This document shows, in pieces, positions 40,213-49,811 of a DNA stretch of 64,000 nucleotides. The translations under genes and the position numbers were made by a program. How positions within the stretch are numbered: position 1 is the stretch's first letter; the number at the start of each line of letters is the position of its first letter. The DNA lies in assembly GCF_900096945.1 (NCBI RefSeq), contig NZ_FMKA01000014.1, forward strand, positions 36,040-100,039. Reading direction: 5' to 3'. Source of the stretch: Anaerobium acetethylicum. Lineage in GTDB: Bacteria > Bacillota > Clostridia > Lachnospirales > Lachnospiraceae. The notes under the pieces were generated by a model that had not been told where the DNA came from, made no database searches, and saw only the letters and a list, made by a program, of their open reading frames with translations.

Positions 40213-40653
40213 ATGAATTTATCTAATTTACAGCCTGCTGAAGGCTCAAGACAGAGCGATAATTTCAGAAGAGGACGTGGACACGGTTCAGGAAACGGAA
40301 AAACTGCTGGTAAAGGACATAAAGGCCAGAAGGCTCGTTCAGGCGGTACCAGACCAGGATTTGAAGGCGGCCAGATGCCGTTATACAGAAGAATTCCTAA
40401 AAGAGGTTTCACTAACAGAAACACTAAAGAGATCATTGGTATCAATTTAAGTGCTCTTGAAGGATTCGAAAACGATTCAGTTGTTTCAATCGAAACACTT
40501 ATGGAATACGGCATCGTTAAAAACCCGAAAGACGGCGTTAAAATCCTTGGCAATGGAGAGTTCACTAAGAAAATCACTGTACAGGCTAATGCATTCAGTG
40601 CAAGTGCGGTTGAAAAAATCGAAGCGCTTGGTGGAAAAGCTGAGGTGATTTAA
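40213..40653 (+). CDS. rplO: 50S ribosomal protein L15
   Basis: 146 residues. The glycine/lysine-rich N-terminal extension ([19 protein letters not shown]) penetrates 23S rRNA, and the globular domain ends [11 protein letters not shown]. Its stop codon overlaps the secY start by one base, so the two are coupled. AAGGAGGTGTCAGG precedes ATG 40213. Confidence 0.95.
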   Translation: MNLSNLQPAEGSRQSDNFRRGRGHGSGNGKTAGKGHKGQKARSGGTRPGFEGGQMPLYRRIPKRGFTNRNTKEIIGINLSALEGFENDSVVSIETLMEYGIVKNPKDGVKILGNGEFTKKITVQANAFSASAVEKIEALGGKAEVI

Positions 40654-41969
40654 TGCTGAAAACACTCCGCAACGCATTAAAAATAAAAGATATTAGAACT
40701 AAAATCCTTTATACATTTTTTATGTTAGTAGTCGTTAGAATAGGTGCACAGTTGCCTGTTCCTGGAGTAGACAGAGCTTATTTTGCGAACTGGTTTGCTA
40801 GTCAAACCGGTGACGCATTCAATTTTTTTGATGCAGTTACAGGCGGATCATTCTTGTCAATGTCAATATTTGCATTGAATATCACGCCTTACATCACATC
40901 CTCAATCATTATGCAGCTTCTGACAATCGCTATTCCGAAGCTGGAAGAGATGCAGAAAGATGGGGAAGATGGTAGAAAGAAAATTGCGGAAATTACCCGT
41001 TATGTAACAGTAGGACTTGGTCTGATCGAAGGTATTGCCATGGCAGTAGGTTTCGGACGCCAGGGACTTCTGGAAGAATACAACTTCATTAATGTTTTAA
41101 CAGTTGTTGCAGCATTAATGGCTGGTACCACATTCCTGATGTGGATGGGTGAAAGAATCACGGAAAAAGGCGTTGGGAACGGTATTTCAATCATCTTGAT
41201 GATCAATATCATTTCACGTGTTCCAAGTGATTTCACTTCACTTTACGACCAGTTCATGAAAGGCAAAAACCCAGGAATCGCAGCTCTTGCTGGACTCATC
41301 ATAGTTGCGGTTGTTGTAGTTACAGTTGCCTTTGTTGTGGTATTACAGGGAGGACAGAGAAAAATCCCGGTACAGTATGCGAAAAAGATCCAGGGAAGAA
41401 AAATGGTTGGCGGTCAGTCAACACATATTCCTCTCAAGGTTAATACAGCAGGCGTTATCCCGATTATCTTTGCTTCATCCCTTCTGCAGTTCCCAACCGT
41501 GATTATGTCAATCATCGGAAAGAATGACATCGGCGGATTCTGGGGACATGTTTTAAAAGGACTCAATTCATCAAACTGGTGCGATTTCAGTGAACCTGTT
41601 TATTCGATAGGTCTTTTAGTATATATCGTTTTAGTAGTGTTCTTTGCATACTTCTATACTTCGATTACTTTTAATCCAATCGAAGTTGCAAATAATATGA
41701 AAAAGCAGGGAGGTTTCATCCCGGGTATCCGTCCAGGAAAGCCAACCACAGATTACTTGACCAGGATATTAAATTACATTATTTTCATTGGTGCGTCAGG
41801 GCTTATTATAGTAGCAGTTGTTCCGATTTTCTTTTCGGGAGTATTCAACGCAAGCGTTTCATTTGGCGGAACATCACTTATCATCATAGTAGGTGTTATT
41901 CTTGAAACAATGAAACAGATCGAATCACAGATGCTTGTTCGTTACTATAAAGGATTCTTAAACGACTAA
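40653..41969 (+). CDS. secY: Preprotein translocase subunit SecY
   Basis: 438 residues with ten predicted membrane helices, the central pore of the Sec translocon. RIGAQLPVPGVD near the N-terminus, MWMGERITEKGVGNGISI and NPIEVANNMKKQGGFIPGIRPG are the conserved blocks. It is translationally coupled to rplO. The partner SecE is encoded at 4.6 kb. Confidence 0.96.
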   Translation: MLKTLRNALKIKDIRTKILYTFFMLVVVRIGAQLPVPGVDRAYFANWFASQTGDAFNFFDAVTGGSFLSMSIFALNITPYITSSIIMQLLTIAIPKLEEMQKDGEDGRKKIAEITRYVTVGLGLIEGIAMAVGFGRQGLLEEYNFINVLTVVAALMAGTTFLMWMGERITEKGVGNGISIILMINIISRVPSDFTSLYDQFMKGKNPGIAALAGLIIVAVVVVTVAFVVVLQGGQRKIPVQYAKKIQGRKMVGGQSTHIPLKVNTAGVIPIIFASSLLQFPTVIMSIIGKNDIGGFWGHVLKGLNSSNWCDFSEPVYSIGLLVYIVLVVFFAYFYTSITFNPIEVANNMKKQGGFIPGIRPGKPTTDYLTRILNYIIFIGASGLIIVAVVPIFFSGVFNASVSFGGTSLIIIVGVILETMKQIESQMLVRYYKGFLND

Positions 41970-41996
41970 ATTTTGACAATAAGTATTATCAGAACT

Positions 41997-42025
41997 CGGA
42001 GCGTATGCCCATACGTTCCGATTTT
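41997..42025 (+). terminator. Weak terminator-like hairpin between secY and adk
   Basis: CGGAGCGTATG pairs with CATACGTTCCG (one G-T wobble) and is followed by ATTTTAGG. The short T-run suggests partial termination or mRNA processing. Confidence 0.5.
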
Positions 42026-42131
42026 AGGATAATCTCTGCAAAATAGAATGGTAATCCCGGTATATTTGCAGGTCAGACATTTTATAGTACTTGAGTAACA
42101 GAAGTGTTTATAAATGAATGGAGGAAACACC

Positions 42132-42776
42132 GTGAAAATTGTTATGCTAGGAGCACCTGGTGCAGGAAAAGGTACACAGGCTAAAAAAATTGCTGACAAA
42201 TGGCAGGTTCCGCATATTTCTACAGGAGATATTTTCAGAGCTAACATAAAGAATGGTACTGAGCTTGGAAACAAAGCAAAGACCTTTATGGATCAGGGAC
42301 TGCTTGTTCCAGATGAGCTCGTAGTGGATCTTGTAGTAGATCGTGTAAAACAGGAAGACTGTGCAAATGGCTATGTGCTTGATGGTTTCCCAAGAACGAT
42401 TCCTCAGGCAGCCGCTTTAGATAAAGCGCTTGCTGCTATCGGAGGAAAAATTGATTTTGCAATCAATGTAGAAGTTCCTGATGAAAACATCATAAACAGA
42501 ATGTCAGGACGCCGTGCCTGTGTAGCATGTGGAGCAACATACCATTTGGTGCATATCCCGACAAAAGTCGAGGGAATCTGTGACAGATGCGGAGCTGAAC
42601 TTATTTTAAGGGAAGACGACAAGCCTGAAACAGTTAAAAAACGTCTGGACGTTTATCATGAACAGACACAGCCGCTTATTGATTATTATACAAAACAGGG
42701 CGTGCTGGAAGAAGTTGATGGCACAAAGGATATGGAAGAAGTATTCGGTGCCATTGTGAAAGTTTTAGAGGCGTAA
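42132..42776 (+). CDS. adk: Adenylate kinase
   Basis: 214 residues from GTG 42132 behind TGGAGGAAACACC; the upstream ATG precedes the ribosome binding site. It carries the P-loop [16 protein letters not shown], and a zinc-type LID domain with CVAC and CDRC. It interconverts AMP, ADP and ATP. The secY-adk-map order is widely conserved. Confidence 0.96.
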   Translation: MKIVMLGAPGAGKGTQAKKIADKWQVPHISTGDIFRANIKNGTELGNKAKTFMDQGLLVPDELVVDLVVDRVKQEDCANGYVLDGFPRTIPQAAALDKALAAIGGKIDFAINVEVPDENIINRMSGRRACVACGATYHLVHIPTKVEGICDRCGAELILREDDKPETVKKRLDVYHEQTQPLIDYYTKQGVLEEVDGTKDMEEVFGAIVKVLEA

Positions 42777-42778
42777 TT

Positions 42779-43528
42779 ATGGCTGTAACAATAAAATCTC
42801 CAAGGGAAATTGAACTTATGAGGGAAGCAGGCAGGATACTGTCGATCACTCTTAAAGACTTGGAAAAGGCAATAAAACCGGGAATGTCGACCTTTGAGGT
42901 TGATAGGATCGGAGAGGAAATCATCAGAAGCTATGGATGCATACCATCGTTTTTGAATTATAATGGTTTCCCGGCTTCAATATGCGTTTCTCTTAATGAC
43001 GAGGTTGTACATGGCATACCAAGAAAAGACAGGATAATTCAGGAAGGCGATTTAGTCAGCCTGGATGCCGGAGTAATCTACAAAGGCTACCATTCAGATG
43101 CTGCAAGGACATACGGAGTCGGAGAAATAACGAAAGAAGCAGAAAAGTTGATTGAAGTAACAAAACAGAGTTTTTTCGAAGGAATCAAGTTTGCTAAAGA
43201 AGGAAATCATTTATTTGATATTTCGGCGGCAATTGGCGAATATGCTGAAAGCTTCGGCTATGGCGTAGTCAGAGACTTGGTAGGACATGGCATCGGATCG
43301 GATTTGCATGAATCACCACAGATACCAAATTTCAAGCAGAAACGTAGAGGCTTAAAACTTCAGGCAGGAATGACACTTGCAATCGAACCAATGATTAATG
43401 CAGGATGTTATGATGTTGAATGGCTGGATGACGATTGGACTGTTGTTACAGGTGACGGTTCTTTATCCGCTCATTATGAAAATACTGTATTGATTACAAC
43501 GGGAGAGCCGGAAATACTGACTTTGTAA
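42779..43528 (+). CDS. map: Type I methionine aminopeptidase
   Basis: 249 residues. Metal ligands are visible in LDAGVIYKGYHSDAART, GHGIG and AIEPMIN. It removes the initiator methionine from new proteins. ATG 42779 begins three bases after the adk stop. No SH3-like zinc extension is present at the N-terminus. Confidence 0.96.
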   Translation: MAVTIKSPREIELMREAGRILSITLKDLEKAIKPGMSTFEVDRIGEEIIRSYGCIPSFLNYNGFPASICVSLNDEVVHGIPRKDRIIQEGDLVSLDAGVIYKGYHSDAARTYGVGEITKEAEKLIEVTKQSFFEGIKFAKEGNHLFDISAAIGEYAESFGYGVVRDLVGHGIGSDLHESPQIPNFKQKRRGLKLQAGMTLAIEPMINAGCYDVEWLDDDWTVVTGDGSLSAHYENTVLITTGEPEILTL

Positions 43529-43572
43529 GAGGAAGGACGTCTGGAAATGCCAGGTTGTACAGAGGTGATCGA

Positions 43573-43848
43573 ATGAACAGATATGAAGTTGGAATGTTAG
43601 CCATATCAAAAGCCGGCCACGATTTAAACCACTTATATGTAGTTGTGAAAGAAGAAGGCGAATATGTATTCTTATCGGACGGCAGGATCCGCACATTGGA
43701 CAGGCCAAAGAAAAAGAAGAAAAAACATATCCAGCCGGTTTGTGAAATCAGCAGCATAATAGCTGATAAGATCAGCAGTGGCAAGAAGATTGAAAATGAA
43801 GATATTAAGAGAATTATTAAACTCTATTCAGCGAAGAAAAATGGTTAG
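43573..43848 (+). CDS. KOW-domain RNA-binding protein (L14e-like)
   Basis: 91 residues from ATG 43573 after AGAGGTGATCGA. The N-terminus has a KOW-like pattern ([22 protein letters not shown]), followed by a strongly basic patch ([12 protein letters not shown]). Such genes are found between map and infA in Clostridia. The role is probably rRNA binding, but it is not experimentally known. The C-terminal helix [17 protein letters not shown] may be an extra interaction site. Confidence 0.75.
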   Translation: MNRYEVGMLAISKAGHDLNHLYVVVKEEGEYVFLSDGRIRTLDRPKKKKKKHIQPVCEISSIIADKISSGKKIENEDIKRIIKLYSAKKNG

Positions 43849-43859
43849 GAGGTCAGCAA

Positions 43860-44078
43860 ATGTCAAAAGCGGATGTTATAGAAGTTGAAGGAACGGTTAT
43901 TGAAAAACTCCCTAATGCGATGTTTCAGGTAGAATTGGAAAACGGTCATAAGGTACTTGCTCATATCAGCGGCAAGCTGAGAATGAATTTCATCAGAATC
44001 CTGCCGGGAGATAAAGTTACAATTGAACTTTCTCCTTATGATTTGTCAAAAGGCAGAATTATCTGGAGAGATAAATAA
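43860..44078 (+). CDS. infA: Translation initiation factor IF-1
   Basis: 72 residues of an S1-type OB fold ([36 protein letters not shown]). IF-1 occupies the A site during initiation. AGGAGGTCAGCAA precedes ATG 43860. It ends the map-KOW-infA cluster before a new promoter. Confidence 0.96.
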   Translation: MSKADVIEVEGTVIEKLPNAMFQVELENGHKVLAHISGKLRMNFIRILPGDKVTIELSPYDLSKGRIIWRDK

Positions 44079-44135
44079 GGACAATATGCCCTTGTTTACC
44101 AGATAATCAGGATGTAGATTGAGTACAAATTATAC

Positions 44136-44164
44136 TTGATAATTATTACGTTGGATGGTATAAT
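44136..44164 (+). promoter_or_regulatory. Promoter for rpmJ-rpsM-rpsK-rpsD-rpoA-rplQ
   Basis: TTGATA (44136-44141) and TATAAT (44159-44164) are 17 bases apart. A small hairpin (GATGCCCG/GGGCAT region, 44203-44229) lies in the leader before rpmJ. Confidence 0.75.
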
Positions 44165-44249
44165 ATGAAGCGAACTTTTTACGAAACACCCTTCGGGTAC
44201 ACCTTGATGCCCGGGAAGATGGGCATACATAGGAAAGGAGGATTTTACT

Positions 44250-44363
44250 GTGAAGGTTAGATCATCAGTTAAACCTATTTGCGAAAAATGCAAAATTATT
44301 AAAAGAAAAGGAAGCGTAAGAGTAATCTGCGAAAATCCTAAACACAAACAGAGACAGGGCTAA
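44250..44363 (+). CDS. rpmJ: 50S ribosomal protein L36
   Basis: 37 residues from GTG 44250 behind [31 protein letters not shown] and a later Cys and His ([13 protein letters not shown]) form the C-C-C-H zinc site, the zinc-binding form of L36. It heads the alpha operon, as in other Firmicutes. Confidence 0.95.
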   Translation: MKVRSSVKPICEKCKIIKRKGSVRVICENPKHKQRQG

Positions 44364-44631
44364 TAAAAAGACCTGACTGTTTTAAAACAGTGCTGATATT
44401 CTGAATGTCTGCACGATCTGCAGGAGCCAAGAGCTCCGAACTATTTATGTAGTGCGGCTGCAGTATGAACCACTAGGATAAGTTGTTCAATGCTGATATG
44501 ATATACAAATTGAAATGAAACAGAATGATAACAAGGAATGGCTTACGTACACATTTCAGACGTCGATAATGGTTGGCGGGCTACGTATGTTTGTTACCTT
44601 ACGATTTTATTAATGGAGGTGTAATGCTCAC
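44364..44631 (+). other. Long rpmJ-rpsM spacer, possibly a regulatory leader
   Basis: 268 bases without a gene. It starts with the perfect palindrome ACTGTTTTAAAACAGT at about 44377-44392 and includes GAGCCAAGAGCTC-type pairings. There is no T-run terminator. Its length in so compact an operon suggests a structured leader that regulates the rpsM-rplQ genes, but I cannot name its class. Confidence 0.35.
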
Positions 44632-45000
44632 ATGGCTCGTATCGCTGGTGTAGATTTACCAAGAGAAAAACGTGTAGAAATCGGATTAACTTATATCTAT
44701 GGAATAGGTAGAGTAAGTTCAAATCGTATCCTTGCTGAAGCTAATGTAAGTCCTGATACTCGTGTCAGAGATTTAACAGATGAAGAAGTAGGCAGAATTC
44801 GTGATGTAATTGACGCAAGTCAGATGGTTGAAGGTGATTTAAGAAGAGAAATCGCTCTTAATATCAAGAGATTACAGGAAATCGGATGTTACAGAGGAAT
44901 CCGTCATAGAAAAGGTCTTCCTGTTCGTGGTCAGAAAACTAAGACTAACGCAAGAACAAGAAAAGGACCAAAGAGAACTGTTGCAAATAAAAAGAAATAA
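44632..45000 (+). CDS. rpsM: 30S ribosomal protein S13
   Basis: 122 residues starting [19 protein letters not shown], with the C-terminal basic tail [18 protein letters not shown] that reaches the P site. ATG 44632 follows TGGAGGTGTAATGCTCAC. Order S13-S11-S4-alpha-L17 is standard. Confidence 0.96.
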   Translation: MARIAGVDLPREKRVEIGLTYIYGIGRVSSNRILAEANVSPDTRVRDLTDEEVGRIRDVIDASQMVEGDLRREIALNIKRLQEIGCYRGIRHRKGLPVRGQKTKTNARTRKGPKRTVANKKK

Positions 45001-45072
45001 TTCATGACAATTGAATGGGAAAAGAACGTCATTCAATTGCACGTTAACCCATAAGGGAGGTTAGTTTAAAAA

Positions 45073-45468
45073 ATGGCTAAAAAAGTTACCAAAAAAGTGA
45101 CAAAAAAGCGTGTTAAGAAAAACGTTGAACGCGGACAGGCACATATCCAGTCATCATTTAACAATACTATAGTTACATTAACTGATGCTGAAGGAAATGC
45201 TTTATCATGGGCAAGTGCTGGTGGTCTTGGATTTAGAGGTTCAAGGAAATCTACTCCTTATGCAGCTCAGATGGCAGCAGAAACTGCTACTAAGGCAGCT
45301 TTAGTACACGGTCTTAAAACTGTAGAAGTTATGGTTAAGGGTCCAGGATCTGGAAGAGAAGCAGCAATCCGTGCGCTTCAGGCATGCGGTCTTGAAGTAA
45401 CTAGTATCAAAGACGTAACTCCAGTTCCACATAATGGATGCCGTCCACCAAAACGTAGAAGAGTTTAA
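45073..45468 (+). CDS. rpsK: 30S ribosomal protein S11
   Basis: 131 residues with [18 protein letters not shown] and the C-terminal [15 protein letters not shown]. The lysine-rich N-terminus ([15 protein letters not shown]) is typical of Clostridia. S11 shapes the 30S platform near the E site. AAGGGAGGTTAGTTTAAAAA precedes ATG 45073. Confidence 0.96.
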   Translation: MAKKVTKKVTKKRVKKNVERGQAHIQSSFNNTIVTLTDAEGNALSWASAGGLGFRGSRKSTPYAAQMAAETATKAALVHGLKTVEVMVKGPGSGREAAIRALQACGLEVTSIKDVTPVPHNGCRPPKRRRV

Positions 45469-45485
45469 TAGGAGGTGTAATAGAG

Positions 45486-46079
45486 ATGGCAGTTAATAGA
45501 GTTCCTGTTCTTAAAAGATGTAGATCACTTGGATTAGATCCAATTTACTTAGGAATAGATAAGAAATCAACAAGAGAATTAAGAAGAGCTAACAAGAAGA
45601 TGAGCGAATACGGTCTTCAGCTTAGAGAAAAACAGAAAGCAAAATTCATTTACGGTGTATTAGAAAAACCATTCCACAATTATTACCTGAAAGCTAAAAA
45701 AATGGCTGGTCTTGCAGGTCCTAACTTAATGGTTTTACTTGAACTTAGATTAGACAACGTAATTTACAGATTAGGTTTTGCTAGAACAAGAAAAGAAGCA
45801 AGACAGATTGTTGACCATAAACATGTATTAGTTAATGGCAAACAGGTTAATATCCCTTCATATTTAGTTAAAGCTGGCGATGTTATCGAAATCAAAGAAA
45901 AACACAAAGGTTCTCAGAGATACAAAGATATCTTAGAGGTTACAGGCGGAAGACTTGTTCCTGAATGGATTGATGCTGATCAGGAAAACCTGAAGGGTTC
46001 AATTAAAGAAGTACCTTCAAGAGAAGTTATCGACGTTCCTGTAGACGAAATGCTTATTGTCGAGTTATATTCTAAATAA
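45486..46079 (+). CDS. rpsD: 30S ribosomal protein S4
   Basis: 197 residues. The S4 RNA-binding domain (LDNVIYRLGFARTRKEARQI) is near residues 88-107. The N-terminal zinc cysteines are missing, so this is the zinc-independent form, in contrast to the zinc forms of S14, L33 and L36 in the same window. S4 nucleates 30S assembly and is an autoregulator in other Firmicutes. Confidence 0.96.
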   Translation: MAVNRVPVLKRCRSLGLDPIYLGIDKKSTRELRRANKKMSEYGLQLREKQKAKFIYGVLEKPFHNYYLKAKKMAGLAGPNLMVLLELRLDNVIYRLGFARTRKEARQIVDHKHVLVNGKQVNIPSYLVKAGDVIEIKEKHKGSQRYKDILEVTGGRLVPEWIDADQENLKGSIKEVPSREVIDVPVDEMLIVELYSK

Positions 46080-46149
46080 TCCGTAACTGGATTTTAAAAG
46101 GAATATGACTTCCCTCAATATTATGATAACCCAAAGGAGGGGCTTTGTA

Positions 46150-47109
46150 GTGTTCGATTTTAACAAACCAAAGATTGAGATTGCTGAGATCTCAGATGAC
46201 AGAAAATATGGAAAATTCGTAGTCGAACCTCTGGAAAGAGGATACGGCACGACTCTTGGCAATTCATTAAGAAGAATTATGCTTTCATCTTTACCAGGTG
46301 CGGCAGTAAGTCAGGTAAAAATCGACGGAGTTTTACATGAATTCAGCTCCATACCAGGTGTTAAAGAAGATGTTACAGAAATCATAATGAATATCAAAAG
46401 CTTAGCAATAAAAAACAGCAGTGACACAAACGAACCCAAAGTCGCTTATATTGAGGTTGAGGGCGAAGGTGTTGTCACCGCAGCTGATATTCAGGCTGAT
46501 CCGGATATTGAAATCTTGAATCCGGATCAGGTAATCGCAACACTTAACGGTGATGCAGACAGCAAATTATACATGGAACTCACCATTACTAAAGGCAGAG
46601 GCTATGTAAGTTCAGACAAGAATAAAAATGACGAGCTTCCAATCGGAGTTATCTCCGTGGATTCTATCTATACTCCTGTAGAACGCGTTAACCTTGCTGT
46701 TCAGAACACACGTGTAGGTCAGATTACTGATTATGATAAACTTACATTAGAAGTATTCACAAACGGAACCCTGGTTCCTGATGAAGCTGTAAGTTTAGCA
46801 GCAAAAGTATTGAGCGAACATTTAAGCCTCTTTATTGATCTTTCAGAAAACGCGAAGACTGCAGAAGTCATGATCGAAAAGGAAGACAATGAAAAAGAAA
46901 AAGTGCTCGAAATGAATATCGATGAACTGGAATTATCAGTTCGTTCTTATAATTGCTTAAAGAGAGCCGGAATTAACACTGTTGAAGAGCTTACTAACAG
47001 AACATCAGAAGATATGATGAAAGTTAGAAATCTTGGACGCAAGTCTTTAGAAGAAGTTTTGGCTAAATTAAAAGAGCTTGGATTACAGCTTAACCCAAGC
47101 GAAGACTAA
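46150..47109 (+). CDS. rpoA: DNA-directed RNA polymerase alpha subunit
   Basis: 319 residues from GTG 46150 behind AAAGGAGGGGCTTTGTA. The N-terminal domain (about 1-230; [20 protein letters not shown]) dimerises and assembles beta and beta-prime. The C-terminal domain (about 250-319; [32 protein letters not shown]) binds UP elements and activators. An earlier in-frame ATG lies before the ribosome binding site. Confidence 0.96.
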   Translation: MFDFNKPKIEIAEISDDRKYGKFVVEPLERGYGTTLGNSLRRIMLSSLPGAAVSQVKIDGVLHEFSSIPGVKEDVTEIIMNIKSLAIKNSSDTNEPKVAYIEVEGEGVVTAADIQADPDIEILNPDQVIATLNGDADSKLYMELTITKGRGYVSSDKNKNDELPIGVISVDSIYTPVERVNLAVQNTRVGQITDYDKLTLEVFTNGTLVPDEAVSLAAKVLSEHLSLFIDLSENAKTAEVMIEKEDNEKEKVLEMNIDELELSVRSYNCLKRAGINTVEELTNRTSEDMMKVRNLGRKSLEEVLAKLKELGLQLNPSED

Positions 47110-47194
47110 TATTAAGATTATATTACGTTGCTGAGCTCGTTAATACTTGAACATCAAGTGTTCGATGCAAGTGCTCAAGTAAGGAGGTAAGAAA

Positions 47195-47731
47195 GTGGCA
47201 GGATATAGAAAACTTGGAAGAACTTCAAGTCAGAGAAAAGCTTTAATCAGAAACCAGGTAACAGCTCTTATCAACAACGGTAAGATTGTTACAACTGAAG
47301 CAAAAGCAAAAGAAATTCGTAAAGTTGCTGAAGGTCTTATTGCAATGGCAGTTAAGGAAAGAGACAACTTTGAAACAGTTACAGTTACTGCAAAGGTAGC
47401 TCGTAAAGATAAAGACGGTAAAAGAGTTAAAGAAGTAGTAGATGGTAAGAAAGTTTCTGTTTTCGACGAAGTTGAAAAAACAGTTAAAAAAGACAAACCA
47501 TCACGTCTTCACGCTAGAAGACAGATGCTTAAAGTTCTTTATACTGTAACAGAAGTTCCAGCTGATGCAGCTGGCAAGAAGAAAAACACGAAAGAAGTAG
47601 ATTTAGTAGATAAATTATTTACTGAAATCGCTCCTAAGTATGCAGATCGTAACGGTGGATACACAAGAATCGTAAAGATTGGCCAGCGTAAAGGTGATGC
47701 AGCTATGGAAGTTCTTTTAGAGTTAATCTAA
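47195..47731 (+). CDS. rplQ: 50S ribosomal protein L17, extended form
   Basis: 178 residues from GTG 47195 after AAGGAGGTAAGAAA. The core is clear (YRKLGRTSSQRKALIRNQV at the start, GGYTRIVKIGQRKGDAAMEV near the end). It is about 50 residues longer than E. coli L17. The excess is in the middle: a charged insertion around 70-105 (DKDGKRVKEVVDGKKVSVF) and another around 125-140 (PADAAGKKKNTKEVDLVD). The frame is continuous, so the insertion is genuine. L17 lies near the tunnel exit. Confidence 0.94.
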   Translation: MAGYRKLGRTSSQRKALIRNQVTALINNGKIVTTEAKAKEIRKVAEGLIAMAVKERDNFETVTVTAKVARKDKDGKRVKEVVDGKKVSVFDEVEKTVKKDKPSRLHARRQMLKVLYTVTEVPADAAGKKKNTKEVDLVDKLFTEIAPKYADRNGGYTRIVKIGQRKGDAAMEVLLELI

Positions 47732-47740
47732 GAACTTATG

Positions 47741-47769
47741 CCCCCGCTAATTTAGCGGGGGATTTTTTT
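47741..47769 (+). terminator. Terminator after rplQ
   Basis: CCCCCGCTAA and TTAGCGGGGG form a perfect 10-bp stem with a one-base loop and a following T-run. It ends the alpha operon. Confidence 0.93.
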
Positions 47770-47791
47770 CGCGAAAAGCAATGAGCAGGGA

Positions 47792-47916
47792 CCATGCAGA
47801 AAGGCACGGGCTGCCTGCTTGCAGACAAGACAGTGCAATTCTGCATGGAGTGGGCGAATGCCCGCGAGCCTCTGAAACCAGCTTTGCTGGCTTTAGAGGC
47901 TTGTCCCTGCGGACAA
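47792..47916. repeat. Cluster of four consecutive hairpins
   Basis: Downstream of rplQ are CCATGCAGAA/TTCTGCATGG (47792-47848), GGGC/GCCC (47852-47863), AGCCTCTGAAACCAGC with its near-complement (47867-47901) and TTGTCC/GGACAA (47901-47916). Composition is GC-rich against an AT-rich background. No gene is supported between 47770 and 48095. The arrangement suggests a non-coding repetitive element. Confidence 0.5.
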
Positions 47917-48095
47917 AAGGCCAGCAGTCTTTTCTTTTGCTTTTGTTTTTGCTTCATAAACCGCGAAGCTGGTTCATGAGCCCTGTCCCTGCGGCCTGCA
48001 TACTACCCAAAACCCGAAAAACCTTGCATTTACATATAAATTGTCATAAAATTAAGTTTATTGAAATTGAATTTTACAAGATAGGATGATACAGC

Positions 48096-48938
48096 ATGGG
48101 AATCATTGAAGCTGCAAAGCTGGCTTTTGAATATATACGAAGAGATGAAGATGGAAATGTAGAGTCCATTGTAAGAGCTCTTGATGGAATCGACTTAGAC
48201 GTAAAGAAGGGGGATTTTATTGCCATCCTGGGCCATAACGGATCAGGAAAATCCACCCTGGCGAAGCATATGAACGGAATCCTTTTTCCGACAGAAGGCA
48301 CACTTCTTGTTGATGGCAAGGACACTGCTGATGAGAGGAATATCTGGGATATCCGGCAGACAGCTGGAATGGTATTTCAGAACCCCGACAACCAGATCAT
48401 TGGAACAATGGTAGAAGAGGATGTAGGATTCGGCCCGGAAAACATTGGCGTTCCCACGGAGGAAATCTGGAAACGCGTCGATGCTGCCTTAAAGAGCGTT
48501 GATATGGTGAAATACCGCAAACATTCTCCGAATAAGCTGTCCGGAGGGCAGAAACAGAGAGTTGCAATAGCAGGCGTAGTGGCAATGCGCCCCAAATGCA
48601 TCATTCTTGATGAGCCGACGGCAATGCTTGATCCAATCGGGCGCAGGGAAGTAATCGAAACCGTAAAGGAACTGAATGAAAAAGAAGGGGTGACCGTCAT
48701 ATTAATCACCCATTATATGGAAGAAGTGATATCGTCTGACAAGGTATATGTAATGGACGGCGGCAGAATCGTGATGCAGGGAACTCCGAAGGAAATATTT
48801 TCAAAGGTCGATGAACTTAAAAAGTACCGTCTTGACGTACCACAGGTGACCCTGCTGGCACATGAACTCCAACTGGAAGGGATAGACCTGCCTGACGGAA
48901 TTTTGACAATAGACGAGTTGGTGGGTGAATTATGTTGA
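48096..48938 (+). CDS. ecfA1: ECF transporter energy-coupling ATPase EcfA1
   Basis: 280 residues with Walker [10 protein letters not shown], signature [13 protein letters not shown] and Walker [14 protein letters not shown]. It pairs with EcfA2 and EcfT to drive uptake by interchangeable vitamin-binding S components. The three genes follow rplQ in most Firmicutes. AGGATGATACAGC precedes ATG 48096. It overlaps ecfA2 by seven bases. Confidence 0.95.
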   Translation: MGIIEAAKLAFEYIRRDEDGNVESIVRALDGIDLDVKKGDFIAILGHNGSGKSTLAKHMNGILFPTEGTLLVDGKDTADERNIWDIRQTAGMVFQNPDNQIIGTMVEEDVGFGPENIGVPTEEIWKRVDAALKSVDMVKYRKHSPNKLSGGQKQRVAIAGVVAMRPKCIILDEPTAMLDPIGRREVIETVKELNEKEGVTVILITHYMEEVISSDKVYVMDGGRIVMQGTPKEIFSKVDELKKYRLDVPQVTLLAHELQLEGIDLPDGILTIDELVGELC

Positions 48939-49807
48939 TTTCGGTAAAAAATGTAAATTACGTGTACGGTAGCGGAACAGCCTATGAAACACAGGCGCTT
49001 AAGGACATTAATCTGGAGATTGACCAGGGCGAATTCATCGGCATCATCGGGCATACCGGTTCCGGAAAATCCACTCTGATCCAGCATCTTAACGGCCTGA
49101 TGAAGGCCACTTCGGGGACGATTTTTTTTGACGGAAAAGACATCTATGAAAAAGGCTATTCAATGAAACAGCTGCGCAGCAAGGTCGGGCTGGTATTCCA
49201 GTATCCTGAGCACCAGCTTTTTGAGACCGATATATTCAGGGATGTTTGCTTTGGACCAAAAAATCTTGGACTTCCGAAGGAAGAGGTAGAACGACGGGCA
49301 AAAGATGCCCTGAGAGAGGTCGGAATTGATGAAAAGCTTTTCGACCAGTCGCCATTTGACCTTTCCGGCGGGCAGAAGAGAAGAGTGGCAATCGCCGGAG
49401 TGCTTGCAATGGAACCGCAGGTGCTCATATTAGATGAGCCTACGGCCGGCCTCGATCCGAAAGGCAGGAATGAGATACTTGAGCAGATAAGCATGCTCCA
49501 CAGGGAAAAGAAGATTACTGTGATTCTGGTGTCTCATAGCATGGAGGACGTGGCAAAATACGTGGACAGGATAATCGTCATGAACCAGGGTGAGCTGATG
49601 TACAATGACGCACCCAGGGAAGTGTTCAGGCATTACAAGGAGCTTGAAAAAGTTGGCCTTGCGGCTCCACAGGTAACGTATATCATGAACAGGCTTAAGG
49701 AAAAATGTCTGGCTGTGAATACTGATGCCACAACCATAGAAGAGGCAAAAGAAGAGATACTGAAGGCATTGAAACAAAGAAGCATTCATTTGCCGGGAAA
49801 CAGGTGA
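48932..49807 (+). CDS. ecfA2: ECF transporter energy-coupling ATPase EcfA2
   Basis: 291 residues with Walker [14 protein letters not shown], signature [13 protein letters not shown] and Walker [14 protein letters not shown]. The start codon lies inside the end of ecfA1, so the two are coupled and made in equal amounts, as expected for the heterodimeric ATPase of a group II ECF module. Confidence 0.95.
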   Translation: MLISVKNVNYVYGSGTAYETQALKDINLEIDQGEFIGIIGHTGSGKSTLIQHLNGLMKATSGTIFFDGKDIYEKGYSMKQLRSKVGLVFQYPEHQLFETDIFRDVCFGPKNLGLPKEEVERRAKDALREVGIDEKLFDQSPFDLSGGQKRRVAIAGVLAMEPQVLILDEPTAGLDPKGRNEILEQISMLHREKKITVILVSHSMEDVAKYVDRIIVMNQGELMYNDAPREVFRHYKELEKVGLAAPQVTYIMNRLKEKCLAVNTDATTIEEAKEEILKALKQRSIHLPGNR

Positions 49808-49811
49808 AAAA

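Noticed and set aside
47195..47731. Long rplQ as a frameshifted or fused gene
   Set aside because: The frame is continuous, both ends match L17 and the insertion has normal codon use, so it is a genuine extended form.
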